Assembly (NCBI GenBank): GCA_963781195.1
Contig: CAWAEZ010000008.1
Span: forward strand, 744,001 to 808,000
DNA length: 64,000 bases
Direction of reading: 5' to 3'
From: JAJPKK01 sp963781195
GTDB taxonomy: Bacteria; Pseudomonadota; Alphaproteobacteria; Rhizobiales; Xanthobacteraceae
Part shown: one piece after another, positions 26,950-34,652 of the stretch
How positions within the stretch are numbered: position 1 is the stretch's first letter
Layout: the number at the start of each line of letters is the position of its first letter
The notes under the pieces: model-generated
Databases searched by the model: none
What the model saw: the letters and a program-made list of their open reading frames with translations, nothing else
What the model was told of the DNA's origin: nothing
Position numbers and translations under genes: made by a program

Positions 26950-27189
26950 TCAGTAGCCGCCGGCGGTCATCACAGCCTGACAGGACTTGCTGATGTTCCG
27001 CTTCTGCTGCTTGAGGCAGCCGATGATGCGGGAGAGATTGGGTATCGCAGACGCGCAGTAGCGAAACACGTCGCCGGTACAGGCGGCCCGTGCTTCCGAT
27101 TCCCCGACGGCGAAGCTCGAGGTCGTGGAACCGACCGACACCACCGAGACAACGATCAAGGCCGAGGTAATTTTGCAAATCCACTTCAT
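26950..27189 (-). CDS. Small secreted four-Cys protein (GLG1-repeat-like)
   Basis: This 79-residue protein has a signal peptide (MKWICKITSALIVVSVVSVG). The mature part has a spaced Cys pattern (AACTGDVFRYCASAIPNL, IIGCLKQQKRNISKSC) like one Cys-rich GLG1 repeat: C, about 7 residues, C, about 13, C, about 11, C. In bacteria such proteins are secreted and of unknown role. AGGAGG lies upstream of the ATG at 27189. It is a single gene. Confidence 0.68.
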   Translation of the reverse strand: MKWICKITSALIVVSVVSVGSTTSSFAVGESEARAACTGDVFRYCASAIPNLSRIIGCLKQQKRNISKSCQAVMTAGGY

Positions 27190-27362
27190 GACGTCCTCCT
27201 GTGTTTCAACCACGGATGTGGCTTCGCACAGGTCGGCGTCGCGCTTCCGTGACGGACGTCACGCAACAACGATTGGATCGCCTCGCATTCACCAAATGGT
27301 TCATCCGGCGGGTCGTGCCGACCCCTTCAGGCTTCCGGATCGAACAAGCGGCGCACCGCCGA

Positions 27363-28205
27363 TCAGACGGCGTCCCTGCCGTCGCCCAGGAAGTGCAGGA
27401 TCGCGAAATTGAAGAGTTCCGGATCCTGGAGGAAAGCGAAATGGCTCGTATTGGGCAGGATCAGCAATCCGGCGCCCGGGATCGTCGCGGCGATGTGTTC
27501 GGTATGCTCGCGCTTGATCGCCTCGTCACGGTCGCCGTCTGCCACGAGCACCGGGTTGGTGATCGCCTGGAGTTGCGCGTCCGTCCATTTCGGCTGGCTC
27601 GCCCACATCCTGATGACATCGACGGCGAACCCCGCATAGTCGTTCGGCGTCGGAGAAATTCTGCGATACTCGTCCCGGCTGCGTTTGACGAATTCGACAA
27701 TCGTCGGATTAACGATCGCGCTGTACTTTTCCCCGGAGGTCGCCGCGGTGGCTGCGAACGCGAAGATCTTGCCGACGCGGGCCGGATATCGCATCGCCAA
27801 ATCGAGACCAAGGGTGCCGCCGTCGCTCCAACCGACGACATCGGTCTTGGTCACGCCCAGGACGTCCATCAGCGCGACGACATCGTCTGCCAAGAGATCG
27901 TAGCCGTATGGCCGCGCATCGCGCGTGCTTCGACCGTGGCCGCGGCTATCCATCACGATCACGGTATGGTGCGGCGCCAGCGCCGGGACCTGGTGTCCCC
28001 AGTAGTCGGCGTTCGCAAGGCCGCCATGCAGGAGGATCACCGGCGGCCCCGCGCCGTAAACCGCATAATAGATGCTTACGCCGTTGGCATCGGCATGGCC
28101 GCTGCGATCGGAGGGAATTGGTGCAGGCGTTGCCGGCAGAGATTTCCAGCGTTCCGGGGCCCGTTCGGAGAATGCGAAATGTCCAAAGTCCACCACGCGC
28201 TCCAT
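27363..28205 (-). CDS. Alpha/beta hydrolase, leaderless paralogue
   Basis: This 280-residue paralogue of the hydrolase at 9370-10242 is about 80 per cent identical over the core. Catalytic motifs are conserved: ILLHGGLANADYW, RGHGRST, VGWSDGGTLG, DGDRDEA and SHFAFLQ. The similarity begins at about residue 24 (LPATPAPIPSDRSGHAD); before that the sequence is unrelated and has no signal peptide, so this copy is probably cytosolic or has lost its original start. The ribosome site is weak. Confidence 0.83.
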   Translation of the reverse strand: MERVVDFGHFAFSERAPERWKSLPATPAPIPSDRSGHADANGVSIYYAVYGAGPPVILLHGGLANADYWGHQVPALAPHHTVIVMDSRGHGRSTRDARPYGYDLLADDVVALMDVLGVTKTDVVGWSDGGTLGLDLAMRYPARVGKIFAFAATAATSGEKYSAIVNPTIVEFVKRSRDEYRRISPTPNDYAGFAVDVIRMWASQPKWTDAQLQAITNPVLVADGDRDEAIKREHTEHIAATIPGAGLLILPNTSHFAFLQDPELFNFAILHFLGDGRDAV

Positions 28206-28460
28206 CGATTGAGATGATACTGGGGAGCGTTTTCCTCATCTTGGCCCAGCACGTGGGTGCTATCAAGCGCATGGACCTCCGATCAAATGACGCACTTTCC
28301 ACGTCACGAGACCGCTACCCGACATTTCTCCGCCAGTTCCCCGTCCCGGCCCTCTGGTCTGGGAACGTGAGTGAGATCACTTATGGGTTCTGCGATGGAT
28401 GCTAGATCGTCCCTGCGCTCTTCTTTCAAAGCGCGGCTCATTCAAAGCAAAGAGGACGTC

Positions 28461-28637
28461 ATGATCACCCCCGCAGAACGCAAAGCCGCATTCGATGCCG
28501 TCAACGGCCAGTTGACATCGATGATACCGTTCGCCTTCCGATCCATGGTAAAACCCTACCTCACGAGTGACGTGGTGATGAAGATCGCCGATGCCGCACT
28601 CGATGCGGCGCACGCCAAGAGAGTTCAAAAGAGTTGA
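28461..28637 (+). CDS. Small protein of unknown function, 58 residues
   Basis: The short reading frame has a good GAGG site and ATG at 28461 (MITPAERKAAFDAVNG). The product is mostly helical, with no signal peptide and no Cys. The pattern FRSMVKPYLTSDVVMKIADA is not recognised. It is kept because of its ribosome site and coding-like composition. Confidence 0.5.
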   Translation: MITPAERKAAFDAVNGQLTSMIPFAFRSMVKPYLTSDVVMKIADAALDAAHAKRVQKS

Positions 28638-28952
28638 TGTCACCGAACGGCGAAACATCCATGCGGAAAGGACGCGGCTCGATCTCGAGAATTTCGTAGC
28701 GGTGAAAGTGATATCCGGGGATCCGGTACCAAGCCGGTCACCAAGACCTTGTTTCGCCGTCCGACGGATACGCGTTAGGTCAAGGGGTGTTCGCGAAGCA
28801 TCGGATAATTCGACGCGGATGCGAAGCAAGCACGAAGCGCGGCCGTGGGCCGCTGGTTTGCGACGTGCTTTTCGTCGCCTGTCGAAAAGTGGTCGTCAAA
28901 AACGACGTCAATGCAGCTCGGGCCGACGATGAGAAGCGATTCCGGCTCGTCT
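28638..28952. other. Intergenic region, nothing recognised
   Basis: About 315 bases between a small plus-strand gene and the convergent dipeptidase gene. No hairpin, repeat or supported ORF was seen. Confidence 0.4.
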
Positions 28953-30077
28953 TCAGCGCCCCTGGGTATCAAAGAAGCGATCTCTTGCGAGTGCCTCCGT
29001 CTGCTCCGTCTCCTTCCACGTTCGTCTGAGCACCCGCAGCCAGTTCTTGAAGCAGACTTTCTCGATCAGAGGCTCGTCGAACCCGCGAGCCCTCATGGCG
29101 CCGACCAGATTTTGCAGCCCTGCGGCACTGCCAAGTCCGGATGGCATCTTGGCGCCGTCGAAATCGGACCCCAGCCCGACGCCGTCCTCTCCGACCCGTT
29201 CCAACATGTATGCGAGGTGGTCGACGACGAACTCGAGCGTCGTCTCGGCATCCCGGGCACCTTCCGGGCGCAGGAAGGCGGTGGCAAAGTTGGCGCCGAC
29301 CATGCCGCCGGTCTCGCGGATTGCGGCGAGCTGCTTATCCGTGAGATTTCGCGAATGCGGGCTCAAGGCATGGGCATTGGAATGGGTCGCGACGAGGGGG
29401 ACATCGCTGATGGCGGCGACGTCCCAGAACCCCCGTTCGTTGAGGTGCGACAGGTCGACGACAATCCGTAGCTCGTTGCATCGGCGGATCAACTCCTTGC
29501 CCACGTCCGTCAGGCCTGGTCCCGTATCGGGCGACGACGGAAAGGCGAACGGAACGCCGTGTCCAAAGACATTCGGCCTGCTCCATACCGGCCCGAGCGA
29601 TCGCAGTCCCGCCGCACGTAATACATCCAGCAGCTCGAGATTCGGGTCGATGGCTTCCGCGCCTTCCATGTGAAGGACACATGCGATCGCGCCGTCGTTC
29701 ATGGTTTGCTGGATTTCGCTCGCACTGCGGCAGACACGAACGCGACCCCGCGACTCCGTCTCGATCCGAAGCAGAAGCGAGACCATGCGAAAAGCCACAC
29801 TCTGCGCCGTCGCCAAATCGAGGGGAGGCGCCATCGCGACGTCAGCCGCGACGTCCGAAGCAAGCGGGGAGGCGGTCGTGGAACCCGGCCTGTTTGAGGG
29901 TACAAACACGGCGAAGAGCCCTCCGACGAACCCCCCCTCGATTGCCTTTGGCAGGTCGAGGTGGCCCTTTTCTTCACCGTCGAGAAACGCATGCAGTCCT
30001 TCCGCCCCGCTTCGCCGGTAAAGACGCAATAAAACGTCGTTGTGACCGTCGAAGATTGGCACGCGTCGTGACGTCAC
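28953..30077 (-). CDS. Membrane-dipeptidase-type zinc peptidase (M19)
   Basis: This is a renal-dipeptidase-like (M19) metallohydrolase of about 374 residues, a TIM-barrel enzyme with two zinc ions that cleaves dipeptides, often with D-residues. Metal ligands are visible in order: FDGHND near the N-terminus, the bridging Glu in LHMEGAE, DLSH, ATHSNAHAL, and GLGSDFDG. No signal peptide is seen, so it is probably cytosolic. I chose GTG at 30077 because GGAG lies 7 bases upstream and the product begins at the family start; the frame is open to 30173. It stands alone. Confidence 0.88.
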   Translation of the reverse strand: MTSRRVPIFDGHNDVLLRLYRRSGAEGLHAFLDGEEKGHLDLPKAIEGGFVGGLFAVFVPSNRPGSTTASPLASDVAADVAMAPPLDLATAQSVAFRMVSLLLRIETESRGRVRVCRSASEIQQTMNDGAIACVLHMEGAEAIDPNLELLDVLRAAGLRSLGPVWSRPNVFGHGVPFAFPSSPDTGPGLTDVGKELIRRCNELRIVVDLSHLNERGFWDVAAISDVPLVATHSNAHALSPHSRNLTDKQLAAIRETGGMVGANFATAFLRPEGARDAETTLEFVVDHLAYMLERVGEDGVGLGSDFDGAKMPSGLGSAAGLQNLVGAMRARGFDEPLIEKVCFKNWLRVLRRTWKETEQTEALARDRFFDTQGR

Positions 30078-30471
30078 GGGATCGCTCCTTATGGCGAAAG
30101 TCCAATCCTGGCTCGCGGTGGCGACGACCGATCCCGCTCGAGCGGGCTCATCGTTCGCGAGCTTCGTCAACAAAGCAAGCGTCTACCGAAGTGCTTCGGC
30201 ACCGGTGTTGAGCGGGGAACGTCGGGCCGCCTCTGCCGATCATTGTGGCGTCGATCAAAAGACCGTTGCGCTGGGTGCGTCATTGCAGCGACGTCGTTAC
30301 GACGGGCGCGCGATCCAACCACCAACTGTTGCCGACGGGACGACGCAGCTGCGCATCGCGCTCATGGCAGGCGGCCACGAGGCGGCGTTCGCGGATTCGT
30401 TCGACGCTCATCACGCGCCATCCGTCGGGCCGTTCGCGCTGCGGAAAAGGCCCCACGCGATGGCGGCCGTC
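30078..30471. other. Intergenic region, nothing recognised
   Basis: About 390 bases upstream of the dipeptidase gene. Open frames here on the plus strand look like shadows of neighbouring genes. No repeat or hairpin of note. Confidence 0.4.
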
Positions 30472-30777
30472 TCACTCTACGGCCAGCCGTTCGGCCAATT
30501 CCGTCACATCGTCCCAATTCAAATGGTGGCCCCCATCCGCCGTTCCCACATCGAGGCCGTGTTGCGTGACTTCGGCGGAGAATTCATCGTCGCTTCCGAC
30601 CGGGCTCAAATAGACTAAACCGGTGCGCCGCCAGTCATGAGCCACAGCGGTGAAGGCGCGCGACAATGTCCGGCCCTCCTCCAGGGTCAGATCGAAATAA
30701 AGCCCCTCGCTCAACATCATTCGCAGCATTTCCCCGAGCATGCGGTGCGACACGCGTTTGACGAGGGGGTAGCTCAT
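30472..30777 (-). CDS. Hypothetical protein overlapping the gene upstream
   Basis: This 101-residue soluble protein has no known domain. Its start overlaps the stop of the gene upstream (ATGA at 30774-30777), so the two are translationally coupled. The N-terminal half is helical (VSHRMLGEMLRMMLSEG); the rest is mixed, ending acidic. It probably works with the product of 30774-31670. Confidence 0.6.
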   Translation of the reverse strand: MSYPLVKRVSHRMLGEMLRMMLSEGLYFDLTLEEGRTLSRAFTAVAHDWRRTGLVYLSPVGSDDEFSAEVTQHGLDVGTADGGHHLNWDDVTELAERLAVE

Positions 30778-31670
30778 CCCGCGCGGCTCAATGCGGGCGC
30801 CGGGCAGCCGGGCGGTTGAACGCCCAGGCTCGCCGCTACCGTCGCAGGCGCAAGAACCAGCGCCTCGAAGGCTTCAAGAATCTGCGGAAGCGCTTCGCCG
30901 GTATCATCCGCCCATGCGGGGCTGACGGCAAATTGCAAGCGCAGGTGCAGGTCGTCGATCGAACGGATCGGCAACTCACGCTCGTAGAGCGCCTGGACGC
31001 GCTGCGCCCGGCACATTGCCGGCAGATCGAGCTGGGGATCGCCGGGCCGGCCCATCAGCATCTCGAGCTCGTATGATCGCTGTTGCCAATATTCGAACTC
31101 GTCTTTCGCTCCTCGCACGCTCGTCGGCAGGGGGAACGCGCGTTCGATCCGGGCCGAGACGGTCGGGGACGGGTGCACGAGACTGCTGCGGTCCCAGCCG
31201 TCGAGACTGGCATGCCATCGGCCCGGCGGGTCGGTGTCCGGGTCGTGCCGAACCAGCAGATCAGCGACCGCATCCTGCAGGAGTTGCTCGCGATCGCGTC
31301 TCGCCAAAGCCGCTTCACGGGAACCGTACCGGGCGATCACGGCATTGCGCTCGGTCTCGGTTTTCCGCCAGTCGTTCTCCCGGCGCACGGCGGCGGCCGC
31401 GTGATATTTCCCATAAGCCTCTCGGCTGGGCCATGTCACGCCGGCTTGGTCGGTAAAGCCGTCGGCGGTGTCTTCTCGCGCCGGAGGCCTTCGACCGCTC
31501 TCGGGTCGCTTTTCCGCCTGCGCGATGAGCCTCTCGCCGAGATCGGTAAAGCTCAGCCCCTCGGACGAAAGGTGCTCCTTGAGCTTCCGAACGGCAGCAA
31601 TCGCCTCGCTCTCGTTGTCACTGCCGGCGAGTGAGAGCAGCTTGCCCAATCGGGCCAAATCGAGGCTCAT
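30774..31670 (-). CDS. Hypothetical protein with DUF2786-like N-terminus
   Basis: This 298-residue protein begins with LGKLLSLAGSDNESEAIAAVRKL, which resembles the short DUF2786 motif found at the start of several phage and bacterial proteins. The middle is charged and helical with many Arg and Glu residues, and the C-terminal third is more hydrophobic. No catalytic motif is seen and the function is unknown. It forms a two-gene operon with 30472-30777. The ribosome site is poor, but the ATG at 31670 is the only good start. Confidence 0.6.
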   Translation of the reverse strand: MSLDLARLGKLLSLAGSDNESEAIAAVRKLKEHLSSEGLSFTDLGERLIAQAEKRPESGRRPPAREDTADGFTDQAGVTWPSREAYGKYHAAAAVRRENDWRKTETERNAVIARYGSREAALARRDREQLLQDAVADLLVRHDPDTDPPGRWHASLDGWDRSSLVHPSPTVSARIERAFPLPTSVRGAKDEFEYWQQRSYELEMLMGRPGDPQLDLPAMCRAQRVQALYERELPIRSIDDLHLRLQFAVSPAWADDTGEALPQILEAFEALVLAPATVAASLGVQPPGCPAPALSRAG

Positions 31671-31794
31671 GGGCCGACCTTATGGGAACAACCGTCCGTC
31701 CCGCCAATGTCTGCCATCACCCGCTCCCGTTCGCGTTGAAACGCGGAGATGATCCAAATCCGCGACGTTGATGCCGTCGGCGATCGCACCTGGA

Positions 31795-32274
31795 TCAATC
31801 ACCCTCCGGCGAAACAGCGCGGACCTCCTCCGGCTTTGCGATGAAGTCCAAGCGATCGGCCTGATCGAAGTCCGCGGTCGGCACCTCGAACACGAAGCGG
31901 TTCGGATACCAGAAGTTGGCGTAGGGCAGGAACAAGCTGCTCGACGACAGGCTGGCCAATTGCCGCGAGCCGGCATAGAGAACCGCGTCGAAGCCCACTC
32001 CATTTGGAGGCGCTGCCGTGTTGTCGCCGAACACTTCGAACTGGACGAACAATTTGGCGCAGCGGATCGCGGCCTCGACCGTGGCGATGCCGATGACGCG
32101 AAGATCCTGGAAGCGACGGCCGATCCGGCCGTCCGTCAGGACTTGAGAGAACTCGTGCGCCCGTCCCTTCTTGATCACGGTCGTGTCGACCAGGGGCGCT
32201 CCCAAATCGGCCAATCCCGCGGGTTTTGCGGGCGCCAATGTCACGGCGGTGCGGACTTCTTGCAATGAGGGCAC
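31795..32274 (-). CDS. Hypothetical protein
   Basis: This soluble protein of about 159 residues is not recognised. It has an N-terminal part with Ala/Pro, then a mixed region (RFQDLRVIGIATVEAAIRC, FWYPNRFVFEVPTADFDQ). The start is unclear: GTG at 32274 or a TTG at 32310. It has the same direction as the DUF2786-like gene and a gap of 120 bases, so it may belong to that transcript. Confidence 0.45.
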   Translation of the reverse strand: MPSLQEVRTAVTLAPAKPAGLADLGAPLVDTTVIKKGRAHEFSQVLTDGRIGRRFQDLRVIGIATVEAAIRCAKLFVQFEVFGDNTAAPPNGVGFDAVLYAGSRQLASLSSSSLFLPYANFWYPNRFVFEVPTADFDQADRLDFIAKPEEVRAVSPEGD

Positions 32275-32563
32275 GTTACGCTCTGTGTTGATTGTCGGTC
32301 TTTGTCGCAAACCCGACCAAAACCTCGGCTCAGAGCCTCGTTACGCATATAGCGCGCCAACTGCCGGGCCGGAGGCGACCGCACAAGGGTCCTCAACAGC
32401 TTCAAGCCGCCATCCCGGCCCACCTCTCTTGTCTTGAGTGGTGCCTCGCATCCGCTATCCCGCAGCGGCGGCCATTTTCAGCTCCGGCCGGGCGGGCCGC
32501 TACGAGGGAACAAATCGGACGGCTCCGACTTGATGCAACAGAGATTGACGAGGTTCCCAGACC

Positions 32564-32935
32564 ATGGCCGCGAGCGACGATTTTCAGAAGGCCACCACCC
32601 AGGCAAAGCAAACCTTTGAAAAGATGAGCGAGGCGCCGGAGCAGGCGGCCCATGCCCTCAAGGAGACGTACTCTTCCACCCTCAACGGTGCCAAAGCCTA
32701 CCAGGCGAAGGTGCTGGAATTTGCCCAGGCCAACGCCAACTCCGCCTTCGAGTATGCCAAGCAGGTTTCGAGCGCAAAATCTCCGTCGGAATTCTTCGAG
32801 CTGTCGAATCATCATCTGCGCCAGCAGTTCGAGACGTTTTCCAAGCAGGCCAATGAACTCGCCATGATCGCTCAGAAAATGACGATTGCCACGGGCGAAT
32901 CCATCAAGGGTGGCCTCGAAAAAGTGGGTCGATGA
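32564..32935 (+). CDS. Phasin family protein
   Basis: This 123-residue helical protein has the phasin pattern: an amphipathic, Ala-rich coiled part (QANANSAFEYAKQVSSAKS) and SEFFELSNHHLRQQFETFSKQ. Phasins coat polyhydroxyalkanoate granules or act as small stress-linked proteins. No PHA gene is in the window. A GAGG site lies upstream. It is followed by a small membrane protein gene in the same direction. Confidence 0.85.
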   Translation: MAASDDFQKATTQAKQTFEKMSEAPEQAAHALKETYSSTLNGAKAYQAKVLEFAQANANSAFEYAKQVSSAKSPSEFFELSNHHLRQQFETFSKQANELAMIAQKMTIATGESIKGGLEKVGR

Positions 32936-33013
32936 AGCTGTCGTCGGCGAGGTTGCGTTCGCGATTGACCGCGCAAGGCGACGGTCCCGTCCGGTAGCTG
33001 ATAGGAGATGACG

Positions 33014-33193
33014 ATGTTGAACCTGGTGATCACGCTTTTGATTATCGCCCTGGTCGCTGGTGTGCTGGGATTTGGCGGACTTGCCGGGACGGCGGTCGGT
33101 CTCGCCAAGATCGTATTTTTTGTCGCGCTGGTGCTCTTCCTGATATCTCTCCTCTTCGGCGGGCTGCGCGGAGGCTTTGGACGCAGACTCTGA
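33014..33193 (+). CDS. DUF1328 small membrane protein (YtjA type)
   Basis: This 59-residue protein has two hydrophobic helices (NLVITLLIIALVAGVLGFGG and IVFFVALVLFLISLLFGG) and a basic tail, matching the DUF1328/YtjA family of tiny inner-membrane proteins of unknown role. ATG 33014 has AGGAG 7 bases upstream; ATG 33008 would be too close to it. Confidence 0.85.
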   Translation: MLNLVITLLIIALVAGVLGFGGLAGTAVGLAKIVFFVALVLFLISLLFGGLRGGFGRRL

Positions 33194-33277
33194 TTTGCGC
33201 GCGCCCCTGCCGGGCGAGGCGATAAGCCAGCTCGGTCGGTTTCGCCGAGAAGGTCCGCCTTACATCGTGGGAATGCG

Positions 33278-33514
33278 CTACCTTTCCGCGAGGATGAAGA
33301 GCAGGCCGGTCAGGGTTGCCCCCACGGCAAAAAACAGAACAAGCACGGCGACGAGGGTGAGCATGGTGAGCTGCGGCTCGGCGCTGTTGGCGATCATCTC
33401 CGGAACGTGGCGAATGTCGCTTACGACGATGAACGTCACGACGAAAAATCCCAGGCCGATCCCCATCGCGAGATGAGGGGCGAGTTCCGTCCACAAAATC
33501 CGCTTCGGCTTCAT
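33278..33514 (-). CDS. Small two-helix membrane protein
   Basis: This protein of about 78 residues has two membrane segments (LAMGIGLGFFVVTFIVVSD and LTMLTLVAVLVLFFAVGATL) joined by a short polar loop. The family is not recognised. The ATG at 33514 is used; the frame is open to a TTG at 33553. It converges with the DUF1328 gene. Confidence 0.5.
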   Translation of the reverse strand: MKPKRILWTELAPHLAMGIGLGFFVVTFIVVSDIRHVPEMIANSAEPQLTMLTLVAVLVLFFAVGATLTGLLFILAER

Positions 33515-33675
33515 CTTCAGCGCATCGATCGCAAGAGTATGCGGCGACTCCAACCGCGTGCCTGCCGTGTTGTTCCGCGCTTGCGGCCTCTTCTTGCGGC
33601 CTCTCGAAGCACCGCTTGCGGCGTTTCGGAACGGCCGGCACCGTCGCTTGTTCTCTCCTCAAGCAGGAGATCGCG

Positions 33676-33972
33676 ATGACTCACGCAGAGAAGCATCTGA
33701 CGCGCGACGACTATCACTCCCACCGGACGCGGGACCACGAAACGATTCGGAGCTGGGCGGAGGTCCGCGGCGGGCGGCCCGCCGTCATCGAGGGGACACA
33801 GATTCTGAGGGTTGATTTTTCCGAGCCTGAAGAGAAATTGAGTCCGGTGACGTGGGACGAGTTCTTCAAGACGTTCGATGCGCGGCGCCTGGAGTTTCTG
33901 TACCAGGTCCATACTCAAGATGGGCAACTCAGCCGCTTCAGAAAATTCGTGGCCCGGCGGGGCTTGAAATAG
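33676..33972 (+). CDS. Small conserved protein, rhizobial type
   Basis: This 98-residue soluble protein opens with HAEKHLTRDDYHSHRTRDHE and contains RSWAEVRGGRPAVIEGT and LSPVTWDEFFKTFDARRL. I recall similar rhizobial proteins, some mislabelled in databases as glucan-branching enzyme; the size rules that out. The function is unknown. AGGAG lies 9 bases before the ATG. Confidence 0.65.
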   Translation: MTHAEKHLTRDDYHSHRTRDHETIRSWAEVRGGRPAVIEGTQILRVDFSEPEEKLSPVTWDEFFKTFDARRLEFLYQVHTQDGQLSRFRKFVARRGLK

Positions 33973-34171
33973 ACCCTGTCGCCCCGTTCGACATTCGGCA
34001 GGAGATGTGCCGCGTAGGTTGAGCGCGTGGAATTGCTTGAGGAACCTCCGCATCCACCCGCGTGAAGGGCGCGAAACCGGCGTCCAGCTTGCCTGCATTT
34101 GCACTCACGCCCGCCAGCGATGGGAACTTTGCCGGCAGACGGAAACTTATGCCGGGTACCTTGTTCTTCCG

Positions 34172-34399
34172 TCATCGTATTGAGCTTACCCGATGGCTAT
34201 TGCTCCAGCGCTCGCTGGTTTCCCGTCGCAATTCGTAGTCGCTGGAGAATGGCACGTTGACTGCCGGATCGGTCGCGATGACGACGTCTGTCGCGTCGCG
34301 CGAGATGGCGACGGTGTTGATGCCAATGGGGAATTGCAGAGTTTCGGCGGTGCCATGGGCGCTTGCATTCGCGGCCAGCCACACCGCGAACGCGATCAC
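34172..34399 (-). CDS. Possible small secreted protein
   Basis: This frame of about 75 residues opens with a hydrophobic segment and a possible cleavage site (VIAFAVWLAANASAHG). The rest is polar and unrecognised. The start is a GTG at 34399 with no clear ribosome site. It is kept as a possible gene because of the signal-like N-terminus. Confidence 0.35.
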   Translation of the reverse strand: MIAFAVWLAANASAHGTAETLQFPIGINTVAISRDATDVVIATDPAVNVPFSSDYELRRETSERWSNSHRVSSIR

Positions 34400-34652
34400 A
34401 GCTTTGATAATGGCTCGAGACGTGAAGACACTCGGATCTCATGTGGCGGTGGGCTTGCGGACGAAACGCCGCGTCAATCCGCTCGGCTTGAAGTCGCCCA
34501 CCATCCTCGCCAATTGCGAACGATACCTGTGGTTCGGTCCGGTCTCGGGTGTCCGCCGCGGCATCGTTTCGGGCAGGTGGCGGGAAAGCAATTGAGGACA
34601 AATTCCTTCAACCCAGCCAATCCCAACAGCACTCCATTTTTTAGGTGACGGG

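Noticed and set aside
28371..28637. Longer start at 28371 for the 58-residue protein
   Set aside because: The ribosome site GAGG stands before the ATG at 28461 and the added residues look non-coding.
30091..30618. 175-codon plus-strand frame upstream of the dipeptidase gene
   Set aside because: Overlaps the opposite-strand small gene and gene-free sequence; low-complexity product without motif or ribosome site.
33676..33972. Glucan-branching enzyme
   Set aside because: Some similar small proteins carry that label, but 98 residues cannot hold the enzyme; kept as unknown.
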